Assembly: GCA_964601085.1 (NCBI GenBank)
Contig: CAZRLN010000027.1
Location: forward strand, 1-35,130
Length of the DNA stretch: 35,130 nucleotides
DNA from: UBA1444 sp964601085
GTDB taxonomy: Bacteria > Bacillota > Negativicutes > UBA1444
Reading direction: 5' to 3'
Part shown: positions 15,738 to 24,779 of the stretch, one piece after another
How the letters are laid out: every line of letters begins with the position of its first letter
How positions within the stretch are numbered: the first letter of the stretch is position 1
Program-made: the position numbers and the translations under genes
The notes under the pieces: model-generated
Told to the model about the DNA's origin: nothing
Databases searched by the model: none
Seen by the model: only the letters and a program-made list of their open reading frames with translations

Positions 15738-16889
15738 ATGTTTGACAGGACCCAGTTGCAGGCGGCACGCCGCATTGTCGTAAAAGTGGGAACCAGTACG
15801 CTGACTCATCCCAATGGGAAACTGAATTTTTCCCGGATCGAGGGATTGGTCCGCGAACTGGCGGATGCGGTGAACGCCGGCAAACAGATATTGCTCGTCA
15901 GTTCGGGCGCGGTGGGCGCCGGCATGGACCGTTTGGGCTGGAAGGAAAAACCCAAGACCATTCCCGAAAAGCAGGCCGCTGCCGCCGTCGGCCAGGGAAT
16001 CCTCATGCATACGTACGAAAAGCTGTTCTCTGAATATGGCCAAGTGGTGGCCCAAGTCCTACTGACGCGGGAGGATTCGGTCAATCGCCGCCGCTACGCC
16101 AATTCACGCAACACGCTGCTGACGCTGCTAAACATCGGGGTTATTCCCATCATCAATGAAAACGACGCCGTGTCCATCGACGAACTGAAAATCGGCGACA
16201 ATGACACGCTGTCGGCGAATGTGGCGGCGATTGTTGACGCCGATGTGCTGATCATCCTGTCCGACGTGGAGGGCGTTTACTCCGCCAATCCCCAGACCGA
16301 TCCGCAGGCGCGGCTGCTGCCCGAAATCGCCGACGTGACCCCTGAAGTGGAAGCGATGTGCGGCGGCGCCGGCACGATGCGCGGCACCGGCGGGATGCTG
16401 ACCAAAATGGCGGCGGCGCGGATGGCGATGAACTCCGGCATCGTGATGGTCATTGCTTCCGGCGGCCGTGACGGCGCGGTGCAGTCCGTTCTGGCCGGCA
16501 AGCCGATCGGCACGCTGTTTCCGCCGCGACAGAACCGGCTGCAGTTTCGCAAGCGCTGGCTGGCTTTCGGCGCCCGGATCAAAGGCCGGCTGAAAGTCGA
16601 CAAAGGCTGCGCCCAGGCGTTGTTGTCGAACGGTTCCAGTCTGTTGGCGGCCGGAGTCAAGGAAGTGGATGGCAATTTCGAACAGGGAAGCACAGTCAGC
16701 ATCCTCAATCCGGAAGGCTGGGAAATCGCTCGGGGGTTGGTCAACTACAGCACGGACGATGTTCGGAAGATCATGGGCGCGCACACGCACGAGATCGCGG
16801 AAATTTTGGGGCACAAGCCCTACGATGAGGTCGTGCACCGGGACAATCTGGTCCTGTTGAGCCGACACGAAACGGAGGAGTCGAAATGA
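15738..16889 (+). CDS. proB: Glutamate 5-kinase
   Basis: The protein has 383 residues, with an N-terminal amino-acid kinase domain (RRIVVKVGTSTLTHPNGKL, then LLVSSGAVGAGMDRLG and INENDAVSIDELKIGDNDTLSA) and a C-terminal PUA domain (about 285-375). It phosphorylates glutamate to gamma-glutamyl phosphate, the first and usually feedback-inhibited step of proline synthesis. An ACAGGAGG ribosome-binding site precedes the ATG. It overlaps the VOC-fold gene by four bases (ATGA), and proA, the next enzyme, follows that gene. Confidence 0.96.
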   Translation: MFDRTQLQAARRIVVKVGTSTLTHPNGKLNFSRIEGLVRELADAVNAGKQILLVSSGAVGAGMDRLGWKEKPKTIPEKQAAAAVGQGILMHTYEKLFSEYGQVVAQVLLTREDSVNRRRYANSRNTLLTLLNIGVIPIINENDAVSIDELKIGDNDTLSANVAAIVDADVLIILSDVEGVYSANPQTDPQARLLPEIADVTPEVEAMCGGAGTMRGTGGMLTKMAAARMAMNSGIVMVIASGGRDGAVQSVLAGKPIGTLFPPRQNRLQFRKRWLAFGARIKGRLKVDKGCAQALLSNGSSLLAAGVKEVDGNFEQGSTVSILNPEGWEIARGLVNYSTDDVRKIMGAHTHEIAEILGHKPYDEVVHRDNLVLLSRHETEESK

Positions 16890-17296
16890 TAACGAGAAGA
16901 ATGGATTTGACCATCAGTACGAACAAGTTGGAACAGTCACGTGATTTTTACCGGGATATCCTGGGCTTTGCGCTGGTGTTTGAAAATGACAATTACATCG
17001 AGATGTTGGCCGAGGGTAGCACCACCATGGGGGTCAGTTTCATCACCCCGGAGTTGTCCGGCGGCGAGAAATTCACCGGCGAAGGGATTATTCTGTCGTT
17101 TGAAGTGGCGGATGTCGACGCGGAGTTTGCCCGGCTGAAGGCAGCCGGCGTGCGGATCCTCGAGGAACTCCGGGACAAAGCCTGGGGCGAACGCAGCTTC
17201 GTGATCAACGACCCGAACGGCGTTCATGTTTACATTTACAAATCCATCCCACCCACGCCGGAGTATCAGGAAGTTTTTGACAAGTACAAAAAATAA
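16886..17296 (+). CDS. VOC-superfamily (glyoxalase/bleomycin-resistance fold) protein inside the proline operon
   Basis: This 136-residue single VOC module starts with the beta strand MDLTISTNKLEQSRDFYRDI. The paired-strand pattern ends in VINDPNGVHVYIYK near residues 110-123. The His or Glu metal ligand normally found in the first strand (as in HVTI) is replaced here by Thr/Ser, so metal-dependent glyoxalase chemistry is doubtful. Substrate is unknown. Its start overlaps the proB stop (ATGA) and proA begins 18 bases after its end, so it is translated with the proline enzymes. A role in binding or detoxifying a reactive metabolite is inference only. Confidence 0.85.
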   Translation: MITRRMDLTISTNKLEQSRDFYRDILGFALVFENDNYIEMLAEGSTTMGVSFITPELSGGEKFTGEGIILSFEVADVDAEFARLKAAGVRILEELRDKAWGERSFVINDPNGVHVYIYKSIPPTPEYQEVFDKYKK

Positions 17297-17314
17297 CCGG
17301 TGGGGGGTAAGAAC

Positions 17315-18571
17315 ATGGATTGGCAGATGGAACTCGAAACTTTAGGGAAACGGGCCAAAGCCGCCGCCCGACAGCTGAACGCAGTTTCGACCGCGCAGAA
17401 AAACCAGGCGCTGCTGACAATGGCCGACCGGCTGCTCGGCGAGCAGGCGCGGGTATTGGCGGCGAACAACCGGGATATGGCGGAAGGAAAAACCAAAGGA
17501 TTATCGGCGGCGCTGTTGGACCGGCTGTTGCTTACCCCGTCGCGCATCGACGCCATGGCGGAGGGACTGCGCCAGGTCGCGGCCCTGCCGGATCCGGTCG
17601 GTGAATGCGTAAGCGGCTTTCGTCGGCCCAACGGCCTGGAAATCCGAAAAGTTCGGGTTCCGTTCGGCGTGATTGCCATGATTTACGAAGCCCGGCCCAA
17701 TGTGACCGTCGATGCCGCGGCGCTTTGTCTGAAGACAGGCAATGCTGTGATCCTGCGCGGCGGCTCGGAAGCGATCGAGTCCAACAAGGCGCTGGCGGAA
17801 ATCCTGGTGGAGGCGGCACAGGCGGCGGGACTGCCGGACGGCGCGATCTCGCTGATCGAGACGACCGATCGGGAAGCCGTGAACCGGCTGCTGAAGCTGA
17901 ACCGTTATATCGATGTCATCATTCCCCGGGGCGGCGCCGGACTGATCCGCACCGTCGTCGAAAATAGCACGGTCCCGGTCATCGAAACCGGCATCGGCGT
18001 CTGCCACACTTTTGTGGATGAGTCGGCCGATCTGGAGATGGCGGCGGACATCGCCTTCAACGCCAAAGTATCCCGGCCTGGCGTGTGCAACGCCATGGAA
18101 ACGCTGCTAGTCCACCGGACAGTGGCCGACGCATTGCTGCCGCTGCTGCTCGAACGCTATGCCCGGGCCGGCGTCGAACTGCGAGGTTGTCCCGAGACGG
18201 CGACCCGCCATGAGGCCGTAATACCGGCGACCGAGGAAGACTGGGCCACGGAATACCATGATTTTATTTTGTCGGTGAAAGTCGTCGGCAGCCTGGAGGA
18301 AGCGCTGGAGCATATCGACCGCTTCAGCACTAAACACTCGGAAGCCATTGTGACCCGCGATTATGACAATGCCCGCCGTTTTCAGCAGCAGGTCGATGCG
18401 GCGACGGTATATGTCAACGCTTCCACCCGGTTTACCGACGGTTTTGAATTCGGCTTCGGCGCCGAAATCGGCATCAGCACCCAGAAGCTGCATGCCCGGG
18501 GACCGATGGGACTGGTTGAACTGACCTCCTACAAATATCTTGTGGACGGAAACGGGCAGATCCGTCAGTAG
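17315..18571 (+). CDS. proA: Gamma-glutamyl phosphate reductase
   Basis: The protein has 418 residues from the ATG at 17315. A GTG at 17300 is in frame, but GGGGGGT at 17302-17308 is well spaced for the ATG. It belongs to the aldehyde dehydrogenase superfamily; the catalytic cysteine is Cys258 in SRPGVCNAMETLL. Other family segments are FGVIAMIYEARPNVTVDAAALCLKTGNAVILRGG (from about residue 118) and, near the C-terminus, GAEIGISTQKLHARGPMGL. It reduces gamma-glutamyl phosphate to glutamate semialdehyde with NADPH, second in proline synthesis after proB upstream. No terminator is evident after it. Confidence 0.96.
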   Translation: MDWQMELETLGKRAKAAARQLNAVSTAQKNQALLTMADRLLGEQARVLAANNRDMAEGKTKGLSAALLDRLLLTPSRIDAMAEGLRQVAALPDPVGECVSGFRRPNGLEIRKVRVPFGVIAMIYEARPNVTVDAAALCLKTGNAVILRGGSEAIESNKALAEILVEAAQAAGLPDGAISLIETTDREAVNRLLKLNRYIDVIIPRGGAGLIRTVVENSTVPVIETGIGVCHTFVDESADLEMAADIAFNAKVSRPGVCNAMETLLVHRTVADALLPLLLERYARAGVELRGCPETATRHEAVIPATEEDWATEYHDFILSVKVVGSLEEALEHIDRFSTKHSEAIVTRDYDNARRFQQQVDAATVYVNASTRFTDGFEFGFGAEIGISTQKLHARGPMGLVELTSYKYLVDGNGQIRQ

Positions 18572-18599
18572 GCAACACTGCAAGGCGGAAAGCGCGCAA

Positions 18600-18653
18600 T
18601 TCACAAATAGTTCACAAAGTCGTCACAGATGTTTCAAGCTTACCCTGTATACT
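18600..18653 (+). promoter_or_regulatory. Pho-box-like promoter: four 11-nt direct repeats before a -10 box
   Basis: TTCACA occurs at 18600 and 18611, GTCACA at 18622 and TTCAAG at 18633, giving an exact 11-base period. A -10 box TATACT follows at 18648-18653, nine bases after the last repeat, and there is no usual -35. This is the layout of PhoB/PhoP-type response-regulator promoters, where tandem repeats replace the -35 region. It drives the MacAB-like exporter. The regulator's identity is inferred from the architecture alone. Confidence 0.6.
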
Positions 18654-18691
18654 AAACTTGAAACGAGAGAAACATTGGGGGGTGTCCGTTC

Positions 18692-19801
18692 ATGGCAAAT
18701 GTCCTGAACGTCCTGAAACGATTCAAGTGGTTGCTGATTTTTTTGATTGCGGCTGGTGTGGGCGGCTATTACGCTTACGGCTATTATCAGGCGCAGAACA
18801 AACCAAAGCCGACCGGACGTCAGGTCAAAGTGGAGAAGGGCGACATCATCGCCATGGTGTCGGCGACCGGCACGATTTCGCCGGTGGACAACGTCGATGT
18901 CAGTTCGAAAATCACCGGCTTGATCACGGAAGTGAAAGTGGTCGAAAACCAATATGTCAAAGCCAATGATGTGCTGATTGTGCTGGATGACTCCAAATAC
19001 CGGGCTCAACTCGCCCAAGCCAGCGCCAAACTGGCCAATGCGGAAGCCAACTATGAGCGGGCCCGCAAAATGACGCAGGCTGGCGGCTATTCCCGACAGC
19101 AGCTGGACGCTGCCCGCACCGATTACGAAGTGGCCAAGGCATCGTACGACGATGCCGCATCCAACCTGGAGGACACGGTGATCAAGGCTCCGATCCCCGG
19201 TATGGTGATCGGCAAGCCGATTCCGGCGGGCCAGACGGTATCGCCGGGGATATCCAACCCGATGGTGCTGCTGACGATCGCCGATTTGAACAAAATGCAG
19301 ATTCAGGCCCTGGTGGACGAATCTGACATCGGCAAAATCAAACTGAATCAGAAAGTTTCCTTCACGGTCGACGCTTATCCCGAGAAAACATTCGCCGGCA
19401 AAGTCACCACGATTTCCAACAAGGCCAATGTCCAGCAAAACGTGGTGTACTACAGTGTGCTGATCGATGTCGAATCGCCGGAGGGTTTGCTGAAACCGAC
19501 CATGACCGCCCGTGTGTCCGTCCATGTGGGTGAGCGGCTGGGCGTGCTGACCGTGCCGACCCTGGCAATCAAGGACAACCGGGGACAGCGCTTCGTGAAT
19601 GTGCAGCGCAACGGGCAGGAGCAGCCGGAAGCGGTAAAGATCACGACCGGCCTGTCGAGTGAAGACCGGATCGAGGTCGTGAGCGGCCTGAAGGAAGGCG
19701 ACACGATCGTGCTGCCGCAGGGCGGGGCTGGTTCGACCCGGATTCCCGGCATGGGCGGCATGGGCGGCTCGAACATGTTCCGCCAGACCCCGGCCCGTTA
19801 A
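18692..19801 (+). CDS. HlyD/MacA-family periplasmic adaptor subunit
   Basis: The protein has 369 residues. An N-terminal signal anchor (about residues 14-31) is followed by a biotinyl-lipoyl-like half motif, a short alpha-helical hairpin (about 100-155, ASAKLANAEANYERA...), the second lipoyl half (EDTVIKAPIPGMV) and beta-barrel and membrane-proximal domains. The tail is Gly/Met-rich (GMGGMGGSNMF). Such adaptors join an inner-membrane MacB-type ABC transporter to an outer-membrane channel. No TolC-like gene is present in the window. The ATPase and permease follow within 12 bases. The presence of this adaptor is compatible with a two-membrane envelope, though monoderm versions exist. Confidence 0.9.
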   Translation: MANVLNVLKRFKWLLIFLIAAGVGGYYAYGYYQAQNKPKPTGRQVKVEKGDIIAMVSATGTISPVDNVDVSSKITGLITEVKVVENQYVKANDVLIVLDDSKYRAQLAQASAKLANAEANYERARKMTQAGGYSRQQLDAARTDYEVAKASYDDAASNLEDTVIKAPIPGMVIGKPIPAGQTVSPGISNPMVLLTIADLNKMQIQALVDESDIGKIKLNQKVSFTVDAYPEKTFAGKVTTISNKANVQQNVVYYSVLIDVESPEGLLKPTMTARVSVHVGERLGVLTVPTLAIKDNRGQRFVNVQRNGQEQPEAVKITTGLSSEDRIEVVSGLKEGDTIVLPQGGAGSTRIPGMGGMGGSNMFRQTPAR

Positions 19802-19813
19802 GGGGGCGGTGAC

Positions 19814-20505
<692 letters not shown>

Positions 20506-20524
<19 letters not shown>

Positions 20525-21720
20525 TCATCGCCCTGGACGGCCTGCGGGCCAACAAGATGCGGTCCATCCTGACGATGCTCGGCATCATCATCGGGGTTGG
20601 CGCGGTCATTGCCATGGTTTCGATTGGCATGGGCGTCCGGGAAAAGGTGCAGAAATCGATTGCCGGGCTGGGCAGCAATCTGCTGATCGTCATGCCTGGC
20701 GCCACGGCGCCGTCGGGCGTGAGGGTGGCGGCCGGTTCGAATACGACGATGACTTACAAGGATGCCCAGGCTATTGCCCGGGAAATATCAGGAGTCTCGA
20801 TGGTCGCGCCGATGGTGCAGCGGCAGTATCAGGCCGTCTATGCCGGCAAGAACTGGATTACTTCCATGCAGGGGACTACGCCGGACTTTCTGGAAGTGCG
20901 GAATTTTGAACTGGCCGACGGGAACTTCATCACACAACGCGACCTGGATACCCGGGACCGGGTGGCGGTGCTCGGCAGCACGGTCGTGGAAAACCTGTTC
21001 GGGGAAATGAGCCCCATCGGGCAGACCATCCGCATCAACAAATCCACGTTCCGCGTGATCGGTGTGTTGGCGCCCAAGGGGCAGTCCGCCGGCGGCCAGG
21101 ACCAGGACGACCTGATCATCGTGCCGTTGACGACCGCCCAGGAACGGATGCTGGGCATCACCCATGTCCAGTCGATCAGCGTGCAGGCGGAGAGCCAGGA
21201 AGTGCTCGACCAGGTCCAACAGGACATATCGATGCTGCTGCGGGTACGGCACCGGCTGCAGCCGGGAATGCCGGATGATTTCTCCGTACGGAACCTGGCG
21301 GCCGTCATGGCCACCGCCGAAGAAACGACCGGCACCATCACGCTGCTGCTTGGCAATACTGCGGCCATCTCGCTCTTGGTGGGCGGCATCGGCATCATGA
21401 ACATCATGCTGGTGTCGGTGACGGAACGGACTCGGGAGATCGGCGTGCGCAAGGCGCTGGGCGCCACCTTCGCCAACATCCTGCTGCAGTTTCTGATCGA
21501 AGCCATCGTCATCGGCGTGACCGGCGGAATGATCGGCATTGCGATGGGATTGGGCTCCTCCTACATCATATCCTCGGTCTTCGGCTGGGCGACCGTTGTA
21601 TCTGTGGGCACGATTCTTCTGGCGTTCGGTTTCTCGGTTGCCATCGGCCTGTTCTTTGGGCTGTACCCGGCGCGCAAGGCGGCGTTGCTGGATCCGATCG
21701 ACGCCCTGCGGTATGAATGA
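20506..21720 (+). CDS. MacB/FtsX-family ABC transporter permease
   Basis: The protein has 404 residues: a first membrane helix at about 15-43 after the amphipathic LRANKMRSILTMLG, a large extracytoplasmic domain (about 45-275), then three C-terminal helices (about 280-305, 330-358, 365-392). This is the MacB four-helix layout. The signature VTERTREIGVRKALGATFANI is near residues 305-325. With the adaptor and ATPase it should form an exporter of peptides, antibiotics or envelope-stress compounds; substrate is unknown. It ends 9 bases before the nadD promoter. Confidence 0.93.
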
Positions 21721-21729
21721 CCCGGTGAA

Positions 21730-21757
21730 TTGAAACTCCGGGGAATTCTGGTATAAT
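21730..21757 (+). promoter_or_regulatory. Sigma-A promoter of the nadD-yqeK operon
   Basis: TTGAAA (21730-21735), a 16-base spacer and a perfect TATAAT (21752-21757) with an extended TG at 21749-21750. It starts ten bases after the permease stop and gives a 5' leader of about 33 bases before the nadD ATG. Confidence 0.85.
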
Positions 21758-21796
21758 AAGACCGCGTGACAAATCTTGGGGCAGGGAGATGCTAGG

Positions 21797-22414
21797 ATGG
21801 CGGATCAGCCACAGAAGATCGGCATCATGGGCGGGACGTTCGATCCCATCCACATGGGGCACCTGGTGATGGCGGAAGCGGTCCGGATGGACTATGACCT
21901 CGCCAAAGTCATCTTCATTCCCACCGGCACCTCGCCGCACAAGCAGGGGATGGCGGTGACGCCGGCCCTGGATCGCTACATCATGACGATGATGGCCACC
22001 TATTCCAACCCGTATTTTTTCGTATCGCCGATTGAGAGGGACCGTCCCGGCCCCTCTTTTACCATTGATACGGTGAGGGCCCTGATCGCCGAATACGGCG
22101 CCGGAACCGAGTTTTATTTCCTGACCGGAACCGATACAGTGCTGGAACTGCATACCTGGAACAACATCGACGAATTGCTGGAACTCTGCCATTTTGTGGC
22201 GGCTTCCCGGCCGGGCCAGACCGCCAGCATCGCCGAGGAAATCGAGCGATTGGGCCCCAAGGCCAAAGATCGGGTGCATCGCCTGACCACCCCGGAGCTG
22301 GAAATCTCGTCGACCGACATCCGGGAACGGGTGCGGCAGGGAAAATCCATCCGGTATTTCGTGCCGGAGAACGTGGAACACTATATTCATAAGGAAGGAC
22401 TGTACTTGAAATAA
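21797..22414 (+). CDS. nadD: Nicotinate-nucleotide adenylyltransferase
   Basis: The protein has 205 residues from the ATG at 21797, preceded by GGGAG. An upstream in-frame TTG at 21776 lacks that spacing. The nucleotidyltransferase signature GGTFDPIHMGH occupies residues 12-22 and the second motif ISSTDIR lies near residue 170. It adenylates nicotinate mononucleotide to deamido-NAD in NAD synthesis. yqeK and rsfS follow, the usual Firmicutes neighbourhood. Confidence 0.95.
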   Translation: MADQPQKIGIMGGTFDPIHMGHLVMAEAVRMDYDLAKVIFIPTGTSPHKQGMAVTPALDRYIMTMMATYSNPYFFVSPIERDRPGPSFTIDTVRALIAEYGAGTEFYFLTGTDTVLELHTWNNIDELLELCHFVAASRPGQTASIAEEIERLGPKAKDRVHRLTTPELEISSTDIRERVRQGKSIRYFVPENVEHYIHKEGLYLK

Positions 22415-22418
22415 GCCG

Positions 22419-23006
22419 ATGATGGACTATCAAGAAATACTGGTCATTCTCGCAAAAGAACTGCGGCCGGCGCGATTCCGCCATAGCCGCGAAGTGAGCC
22501 GGACTGCAGTTCGGCTCGCTGAACGCTGGGGTGTGGATATCGAAAAGGCCCGGTTGGCCGGAATCCTGCATGACTGCGCCCGCAACCTCAAGGGGAAAGA
22601 TTTGCTGCAATGCGCCGCCGCCAACGGTTTGTTCGTAAACGAGATCGATAATTTGCAACCGGCGCTGATTCATGCCCCATTGGGGGCCTTGCTGGCCGAA
22701 CGCCGGTTCGGCGTTGCCGACCCGGAAATTTTGCAGGCCATTGCCCGTCATACGACCGGCGCCGCGCAGATGTCGCCGCTGGACAAAATCATCTATCTGG
22801 CCGATTGTATCGAACCGGGCCGCCATTATTCCGGGGTCGGGGAACTGCGGGAACTGGCGGAACGGGATCTCGACGCGGCGGTGCTGCTGGCCTATGACCA
22901 CAGCATTTCCTTTGTCCTGACCGGCGGCGGGCTGCTGCATCCAAATACGGTCGAGGGGCGCAATTCGCTGCTATTGGAGATGAAAGCAAAACGGAATGGG
23001 AAATGA
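22419..23006 (+). CDS. yqeK: YqeK-family HD-domain hydrolase (predicted Ap4A hydrolase)
   Basis: The protein has 195 residues. It is an HD-domain metal phosphohydrolase with ligands in RHSREV (N-terminal), LAGILHDCARN (His-Asp pair) and a later His (IHAPLGALL), plus DKIIYLADCIEPGR with the C-terminal Asp. YqeK proteins have been described as diadenosine tetraphosphate hydrolases acting symmetrically. ATG codons occur at 22419 and 22422; no strong ribosome-binding site distinguishes them. It overlaps the LCP gene by 11 bases. Confidence 0.9.
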   Translation: MMDYQEILVILAKELRPARFRHSREVSRTAVRLAERWGVDIEKARLAGILHDCARNLKGKDLLQCAAANGLFVNEIDNLQPALIHAPLGALLAERRFGVADPEILQAIARHTTGAAQMSPLDKIIYLADCIEPGRHYSGVGELRELAERDLDAAVLLAYDHSISFVLTGGGLLHPNTVEGRNSLLLEMKAKRNGK

Positions 23007-23958
23007 TCGGAAAAGCCGACTAGGGCGGACAGAGGGACGTCAGCCGATCCGCAGGACACGGATCTGGCCGAAAGTCCTGCTGTTTCTGTTTGTTGCGGCG
23101 TCTTTGGCCGGCGCGGCCCTGCTGGGACGAAATCTGGCGCTGTATGGCCATGTCTGGGGGCCCGACGAATCCGGAAACCGGATCAATATTTTGCTCATAG
23201 GGATCGATGACGGAGAAATCGGCAATCCCAAAAACAGTCCCCATCGTTCCGACTCGATGTTGCTGCTGGGCGTCCACAAGGGTTCCGGCGCCGTCAGCCT
23301 GCTGTCGATTCCCCGCGATACCCGCGTGGCCATTCCCGGGCACAGCAACAATGACAAGTTTGGTCATTCCTTCGCCTATGGCGGGGTGGACCTGACAATC
23401 GCCACGCTGCAGGAGTTTCTGAAGGTGCCGGTCCATTACTACGTGGTGGCTGACTGGCAGGGCTTCATCCGGGTGGTCGATGCGTTGGGCGGCGTGGACC
23501 TGTATGTGGAAGCCGACATGAATTATGAAGATCCCTATGCCAATCTCAAGATTCATCTCAAAAAAGGGTTTCAGCACCTGAATGGGCAGCAGGCCGGCCA
23601 ATATGTCCGGTTCCGCCACGACGAGATGGGCGACATCGGTCGGGTGATCCGGCAGCAGAAATTTTTGAAGGCGTTGGCGACCCAGGCGATCCGGCCGTGG
23701 AATCTGATTCGCCTGCCGCAAATCGTGGGGATTATTGGGCAAAGCGTTCAGACGAACATGACGCCGTGGTCGTTCCGGCAGGTGTTCATGGCGTTACCCG
23801 CGTTAAAGGGAAACAAGATCCAGGCGGATATGGTGCCAGGCAATTTCGCCAATATTGGCGGCGTCAGCTATTGGGCGCCTGATCCGGGCGAAACCCGAAA
23901 AGTGGTGGAACGGTTGTTCATCGCTCCGCCCCAGCCGTCACAGACGGAAAAAAAGTGA
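22996..23958 (+). CDS. LytR-CpsA-Psr (LCP) family cell-wall glycopolymer ligase
   Basis: The protein has 320 residues, with a basic cytoplasmic N-terminus, one membrane anchor (about 26-46) and an extracytoplasmic LCP domain with INILLIGIDDGE, SIPRDTRVAIPGH (polyprenyl-phosphate-binding Arg/Asp) and VRFRHDEMGDIGRVIRQQKF. LCP enzymes transfer glycopolymers from undecaprenyl phosphate to peptidoglycan or other acceptors. The ATG lies inside the end of yqeK, implying coupled translation. The Pro-rich tail ends PPQPSQTEKK. It is followed at once by the rsfS promoter. Confidence 0.92.
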   Translation: MGNDRKSRLGRTEGRQPIRRTRIWPKVLLFLFVAASLAGAALLGRNLALYGHVWGPDESGNRINILLIGIDDGEIGNPKNSPHRSDSMLLLGVHKGSGAVSLLSIPRDTRVAIPGHSNNDKFGHSFAYGGVDLTIATLQEFLKVPVHYYVVADWQGFIRVVDALGGVDLYVEADMNYEDPYANLKIHLKKGFQHLNGQQAGQYVRFRHDEMGDIGRVIRQQKFLKALATQAIRPWNLIRLPQIVGIIGQSVQTNMTPWSFRQVFMALPALKGNKIQADMVPGNFANIGGVSYWAPDPGETRKVVERLFIAPPQPSQTEKK

Positions 23959-23966
23959 CCGGGAAG

Positions 23967-23996
23967 CTGACAGCGGACCCGGAATAACGCTATAAT
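23967..23996 (+). promoter_or_regulatory. Sigma-A promoter of rsfS
   Basis: CTGACA (23967-23972), an 18-base spacer and TATAAT (23991-23996). A small GGGG/CCCC hairpin (24005-24016) would sit at the very 5' end of the transcript, just before the ribosome-binding site AGGAGG. Confidence 0.75.
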
Positions 23997-24036
23997 ATGA
24001 AAAAGGGGATATACCCCGAACGTGAGGAGGCAGAGG

Positions 24037-24396
24037 ATGACCGAAACAGAAAAAACAGCCGGCGAGCTTGTCGAAATCGCGGCGGCCGCCGCCAGTTCCA
24101 AAAAGGCCCAGAATATTGTCATCATGGATATGCAGAAGGTGTTGCCGGTCACAGATTATTTTCTGATTGCGAGCGGAACATCGGTTCCCCAGGTCCAGGC
24201 GATCGCCGACGCCATCGAGGAGAAGCTGGCCGAGGCAGGGTTGCAGTTCCTGCATAAGGAAGGCTATCGTGAAGCACGCTGGGTGTTGTTGGATTACGGA
24301 GTTTTCGTGGCGCACATCTTCGTGAACGAAGAACGCCAGTTTTATAATCTGGAGCAACTCTGGAGCGGCGCTCCGGCCCGCGTGTACGAGGACTAG
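24037..24396 (+). CDS. rsfS: Ribosomal silencing factor RsfS
   Basis: The protein has 119 residues. The ATG at 24037 is chosen because AGGAGG at 24025-24030 precedes it by 6 bases; a GTG at 24022 would include that site. Family motifs include NIVIMDMQKVLPVTDYFLIA, then GYREARWVLLDYGVFVAHIF and a C-terminal YNLEQLW. RsfS binds L14 and blocks 30S/50S joining in starvation. It is the last conserved backbone gene before the accessory region. Confidence 0.95.
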   Translation: MTETEKTAGELVEIAAAAASSKKAQNIVIMDMQKVLPVTDYFLIASGTSVPQVQAIADAIEEKLAEAGLQFLHKEGYREARWVLLDYGVFVAHIFVNEERQFYNLEQLWSGAPARVYED

Positions 24397-24421
24397 GCGC
24401 TCCTTTTAGTTCCCGCATTTG

Positions 24422-24480
24422 TGGCTACGAAGGTCACATTCCCCGATGAATCGGGGGTTGTGCTTATCGTAGCTATTTTT
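24422..24480 (+). terminator. Three-tier stem-loop terminator after rsfS
   Basis: TGGCTACGA (24422-24430) pairs with TCGTAGCTA (24467-24475, one G-U). CACA/TGTG pairs inside that, and CCCCGA/TCGGGG closes a TGAA tetraloop (24447-24450). Five T residues follow (24476-24480). It ends the nadD-rsfS transcription unit. Confidence 0.8.
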
Positions 24481-24638
24481 ATGGAGAAAGTGAGTTATAT
24501 GGCGGAGCGTTGGCGAGTTGCCGTCTGGAATTGCCGCTGCGGTGGCAGGAAAATCAGTCGGTGCGGGGCAGGAAGCCTGCGAACTGGATTCCGGTAAAAA
24601 TGATACATAGACTATTTGTTTTCAATTCAGAAAATTGC
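24481..24638 (+). other. Non-coding stretch with RNA-like secondary structure
   Basis: No protein-like frame is evident here (the longest, 38 codons at 24481-24597, resembles nothing). Several inverted pairs are visible: CTGGAAT near 24530 with ATTCCGG near 24590, enclosing TTGCC/GGCAG and GCAGG/CCTGC hairpins. The GC content drops sharply in its last 40 bases. It lies between a terminator and a promoter, so if transcribed it has its own start. It matches no riboswitch or RNA family that I can recognise. Confidence 0.3.
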
Positions 24639-24667
24639 TTGAAAATTCTGTAGTCGTGTTATATATT
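24639..24667 (+). promoter_or_regulatory. Promoter of the Sec-rhodanese gene
   Basis: TTGAAA (24639-24644), a 17-base spacer and TATATT (24662-24667) in a locally AT-rich stretch. A start site near 24674 would give a leader of about 158 bases before the rhodanese ATG. Confidence 0.65.
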
Positions 24668-24717
24668 TATTTTGAAATCATGCATTTCAGATGGAGCGAG
24701 AGGAACGGGAACGGGCA

Positions 24718-24752
24718 TTTACTGGCTCAATCCTTTATACCGAGCCAGTAAA
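24718..24752 (+). promoter_or_regulatory. Leader hairpin upstream of the Sec-rhodanese gene
   Basis: TTTACTGGCTC (24718-24728) is the exact reverse complement of GAGCCAGTAAA (24742-24752), an 11-base stem with a 13-base loop. It directly precedes an intrinsic terminator inside the same leader. Confidence 0.6.
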
Positions 24753-24757
24753 GGAAC

Positions 24758-24779
24758 CGACCGTGCGAGGTCGTTTTTT
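24758..24779 (+). terminator. Intrinsic terminator inside the Sec-rhodanese leader (candidate attenuator)
   Basis: CGACC (24758-24762) pairs with GGTCG (24769-24773) around GTGCGA, followed by six T residues (24774-24779). It lies after the promoter at 24639-24667 and 52 bases before the gene's ATG, so full transcripts must read through it. That suggests attenuation, or a small RNA ending here. Confidence 0.6.

Noticed and set aside
24422..24480. Possible riboswitch in the multi-tier hairpin after rsfS
   Set aside because: No gene follows in cis within reach, and the stem plus T tract are explained as a terminator.
24481..24597. 38-codon frame MEKVSYMAERW...
   Set aside because: No convincing ribosome-binding site, no recognisable similarity, and it directly abuts a terminator T tract.
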